Of a DNA stretch of 33,331 nt, positions 31,244 through 33,331 are shown piece by piece. The DNA is from an uncultured Flavobacteriaceae bacterium (lineage in GTDB: Bacteria; Bacteroidota; Bacteroidia; Flavobacteriales; Flavobacteriaceae). The position numbers and the translations under genes are program-made. The notes beneath the pieces are model-generated. The model was not told where the DNA came from, ran no database searches, and worked only from the letters and a program-made list of their open reading frames with translations. The stretch lies in assembly GCA_913061125.1 (NCBI GenBank), contig CAJXUB010000020.1, positions 1 to 33,331 on the forward strand, read 5' to 3'. Positions within the stretch are counted from its first letter, which is position 1. Each line of letters starts with the position of its first letter.

Positions 31244-33205
31244 ATGAATAAATACGCCCTTTTGTTTGTTTTAGGCCTATATTCATCAACTCTTTTGGCG
31301 CAAATACAACCTGTATCTCGTCCCTTGGGCGATGGATTCCAAAAAGGTAATTTTGCCGACCGAAGTATGGACACCATTGCCGACCGCGGAAGTAAAAAAG
31401 TGACCAAAAATACCAAAGCCAAAATTGAAGATTATAACATTATTTCCAGACAATTTGATACCATCAGTGTCGATACAACGCTGACTATTCAGAAGGAATA
31501 TAAATTTAATTATTTAAGAAAAGATTACTTCAACCTACTGCCCTTCAACAACATGGGGCAGACCTACAACAGCTTGAGTTACAACTTCAAAAACAGCGCA
31601 TCGGTACCACAATTTGGTGCCAAAGCCAAACATTTTGCTTACATGGAGGTTGAAGACACAAAGTACTACCGTGTGCCCACGCCTCTAACCGAACTGATGT
31701 TTAAATCGAACTTTGAACAAGGCCAATTGTTGGATGCCTTTTTTACAACGAACACCTCGGAACAGTTTAATTTTTCAATCGCCTACAAAGGAATGCGGTC
31801 GTTGGGAAAATACCAACACATTTTATCCAGTACAGGCAACTTTAGATTTACCAGCAGTTACCACACCAAAAATAAACGCTACCACGCACGAGCCCACATG
31901 GTAACTCAAGATATTTTAAACCAAGAAAACGGCGGAATTTCTGATGAAGATTTGATTGAATTTGAAAATGGAAACCAGGAGTTTATTGACCGATCCCTGT
32001 TTGACCCCCTCTTCGAAGATGCTCAAAGCAACCTAGAAGGCCGACGGTTTTACTTTGACCAATTCTATCAGCTCATTCCAAAAGATTCTCTCGGGAATAA
32101 TGGGTTAAAAATCGGCAATGCCATTTTCATCGAAGACAAATACTATCACTATACCCAAAATCGAAACAACCCAGTATTTGGCGAGGCCTTTGCCACCACC
32201 AACCTCTCCGACAAAAATACATTCGAACATTTTTTTACAGAATTTAACGCACAATACAATAACAAAACTTTGGGTGAAATTCAAGCCAAAGTAACACTAA
32301 ATAACTTCAACTACGGCTACGACGCAGTTGTAATTTTAAACGGACAAACTATAACCAATCGCCTAAAAGAAAATGCAATCGCAATTGGGGGGGGCTATAA
32401 AAACCGAATTGCAAACATTGGACTAACCGCCAATTTTGGAGTCAACATTGCAGGCGATTTAGAGGGTAATTTTCTTGACGTCAAAGCCGACTATAGAATC
32501 AATGATGACCTTAAACTAAATGCCGCCATCAACGTAAATTCTTCAGTTGCCGATTACAATTACCGACTCTACCAAAGCGATTATTTAAATTACAACTGGC
32601 AAAATAATTTCAAAAACCAACAATCCAAGCAGCTGGCTGCCGAATTGAAATCAGTAAAATGGGGGGTGCTGTCTTTCGATTATTCGACCATAAATAATTT
32701 TTTATATTTTGAAAATAGAGGTGAAGGCGTTAAACCCTATCAATGGGACGGGACTGTAAACGTTGCAAGAATCCGCTACGAGAGCGAGTATAAATACAAA
32801 AAATTTGGACTCTACAACACCATCCTGTTTCAGAAAGTTTTGGACGGCGATCAAGTTCTCAAAGTCCCCCAACTAAACACCCGCCACACGCTCTACTATG
32901 CCAATGAATTTTTTGAAAAAGCACTTTACTTGCAAACTGGAGTCACACTCAGCTATTTTTCGGATTACAACATGAATGCCTACGACCCCGTTCTGGCTGA
33001 ATTTTACATTCAAAACGATAAAACTTTGGGAAATTTCCCTCGTATTGACTTCTTTATTAATGCCAAAATTCAACAAACGCGACTGTACCTCAAAGCAGAA
33101 CATTTCAATTCAGCCATGACCGGCTACAATTTTTATTCAGCCCCTAATTACCCTTATCGCGATTTTATTGTCCGCTTTGGCCTGGTCTGGAATTTCTTTT
33201 TGTAA
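31244..33205 (+). CDS. Putative outer-membrane porin (PF14121-like)
   Basis: This 653-residue protein has a signal peptide (MNKYALLFVLGLYSSTLLAQ). The mature part is dominated by alternating strands rich in Tyr, Phe and Asn, as in outer-membrane beta-barrels, and it ends in an aromatic strand FGLVWNFFL, a typical barrel C-terminus. The N-terminal third (KYQHILSSTGNFRFTSSYHTKNKRYHA) and overall layout fit the 'putative porin' family widespread in Bacteroidota. Substrate is unknown. There is no SusC-type plug domain, so it is not a TonB-dependent transporter. Its promoter region is divergent from rnhB. Confidence 0.85.
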   Translation: MNKYALLFVLGLYSSTLLAQIQPVSRPLGDGFQKGNFADRSMDTIADRGSKKVTKNTKAKIEDYNIISRQFDTISVDTTLTIQKEYKFNYLRKDYFNLLPFNNMGQTYNSLSYNFKNSASVPQFGAKAKHFAYMEVEDTKYYRVPTPLTELMFKSNFEQGQLLDAFFTTNTSEQFNFSIAYKGMRSLGKYQHILSSTGNFRFTSSYHTKNKRYHARAHMVTQDILNQENGGISDEDLIEFENGNQEFIDRSLFDPLFEDAQSNLEGRRFYFDQFYQLIPKDSLGNNGLKIGNAIFIEDKYYHYTQNRNNPVFGEAFATTNLSDKNTFEHFFTEFNAQYNNKTLGEIQAKVTLNNFNYGYDAVVILNGQTITNRLKENAIAIGGGYKNRIANIGLTANFGVNIAGDLEGNFLDVKADYRINDDLKLNAAINVNSSVADYNYRLYQSDYLNYNWQNNFKNQQSKQLAAELKSVKWGVLSFDYSTINNFLYFENRGEGVKPYQWDGTVNVARIRYESEYKYKKFGLYNTILFQKVLDGDQVLKVPQLNTRHTLYYANEFFEKALYLQTGVTLSYFSDYNMNAYDPVLAEFYIQNDKTLGNFPRIDFFINAKIQQTRLYLKAEHFNSAMTGYNFYSAPNYPYRDFIVRFGLVWNFFL

Positions 33206-33246
33206 ATATGAAATATTAAGAATTTGGTTGATGACAAAAAACACCA

Positions 33247-33331
33247 ATTTTAATCTCTCAACACTTGTCTCGAGATTACAACGGGGTTATTTTAATCTCT
33301 CAACACTTGTCTCGAGATTACAACGGGGTTA
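33247..33331. repeat. 42-bp tandem direct repeat, cut by the window edge
   Basis: Two identical 42-base units run head to tail (33247-33288 and 33289-33330), and base 33331 starts what could be a third. Each unit contains a 7-base inverted repeat TAATCTC/GAGATTA with a 14-base gap (33251-33257 with 33272-33278) and a CTCGAG palindrome. There is no variable spacer between units, so this is not a CRISPR array. The number of copies beyond the window is unknown. Confidence 0.9.

Noticed and set aside
31244-33205. TonB-dependent receptor
   Set aside because: The protein lacks a plug domain and TonB box and is shorter than SusC-type proteins. A porin-like barrel fits better.
33247-33331. CRISPR array at the window end
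   Set aside because: The 42-base units are identical and directly joined, with no variable spacers, and no cas gene is in view. A plain tandem repeat explains it.

Overview
The window looks like chromosome of a marine, gliding Bacteroidota bacterium, most likely Flavobacteriaceae. This rests on AT-rich DNA, many promoter-like TAnnTTTG boxes (the Bacteroidota -7 element), the type IX secretion/gliding genes gldM-gldN, a PF14121-type 'putative porin', a long LysRS with a C-terminal extension, and a beta-glucan degradation locus of the kind found in laminarin-using marine flavobacteria. The genus cannot be fixed from the sequence.

Layout. 1-2119: 3' end of gldM, then gldN and a terminator. 2121-5722: an FAD oxidoreductase, a DUF983 membrane protein on the minus strand, an ABC-F ATPase and a 60-residue CPXCG zinc-ribbon protein. 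5767-5890: an initiator tRNA with its own promoter and terminator. 5918-6488: a frameshifted, truncated PhzF-family pseudogene. 6523-7374: a secreted protein of unknown function. 7393-8475: a GH53 galactanase-like enzyme on the minus strand, separated by a 390-bp control region from a plus-strand operon (8866-19444). The operon encodes a large GH149/GH94-like glucan phosphorylase, a GH17 lipoprotein, an unassigned clan GH-A enzyme, a GH30 lipoprotein, a GPH-type sugar symporter and two GH17 enzymes without signal peptides. 19457-21301: three minus-strand sulfur-transport-like membrane proteins (two YeeE/YedE halves and TauE/SafE). 21457-25383: an unknown membrane protein, a DUF4890 periplasmic protein and a large metzincin-like zinc metalloprotease. 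25464-31126: lysS, a 52-residue Pmp3/YqaE protein, lipB, a large unknown lipoprotein and rnhB. 31244-33205: an outer-membrane porin, followed by a 42-bp tandem repeat running off the window edge.

How the genes work together. The main accessory module is 8866-19444. Envelope-anchored GH17 and GH30 lipoproteins, and probably the third GH-A enzyme, would cut beta-1,3/1,6-glucan to oligosaccharides. The GPH symporter would bring these across the inner membrane. In the cytosol two GH17 enzymes and the phosphorylase would finish the job, yielding glucose-1-phosphate. No SusC/SusD pair or regulator is in the window, so outer-membrane uptake must be encoded elsewhere. The division of labour is inferred from families and signal peptides.

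Most remaining genes are ordinary chromosomal genes. The points worth a second look are the two-copy repeat and micro-ORF at the phosphorylase start, the GH17 paralogues split across compartments, the 42-bp tandem repeat, the PhzF pseudogene, the small pmp3-like gene that is easy to miss, and a set of -7 boxes lying almost on top of start codons.
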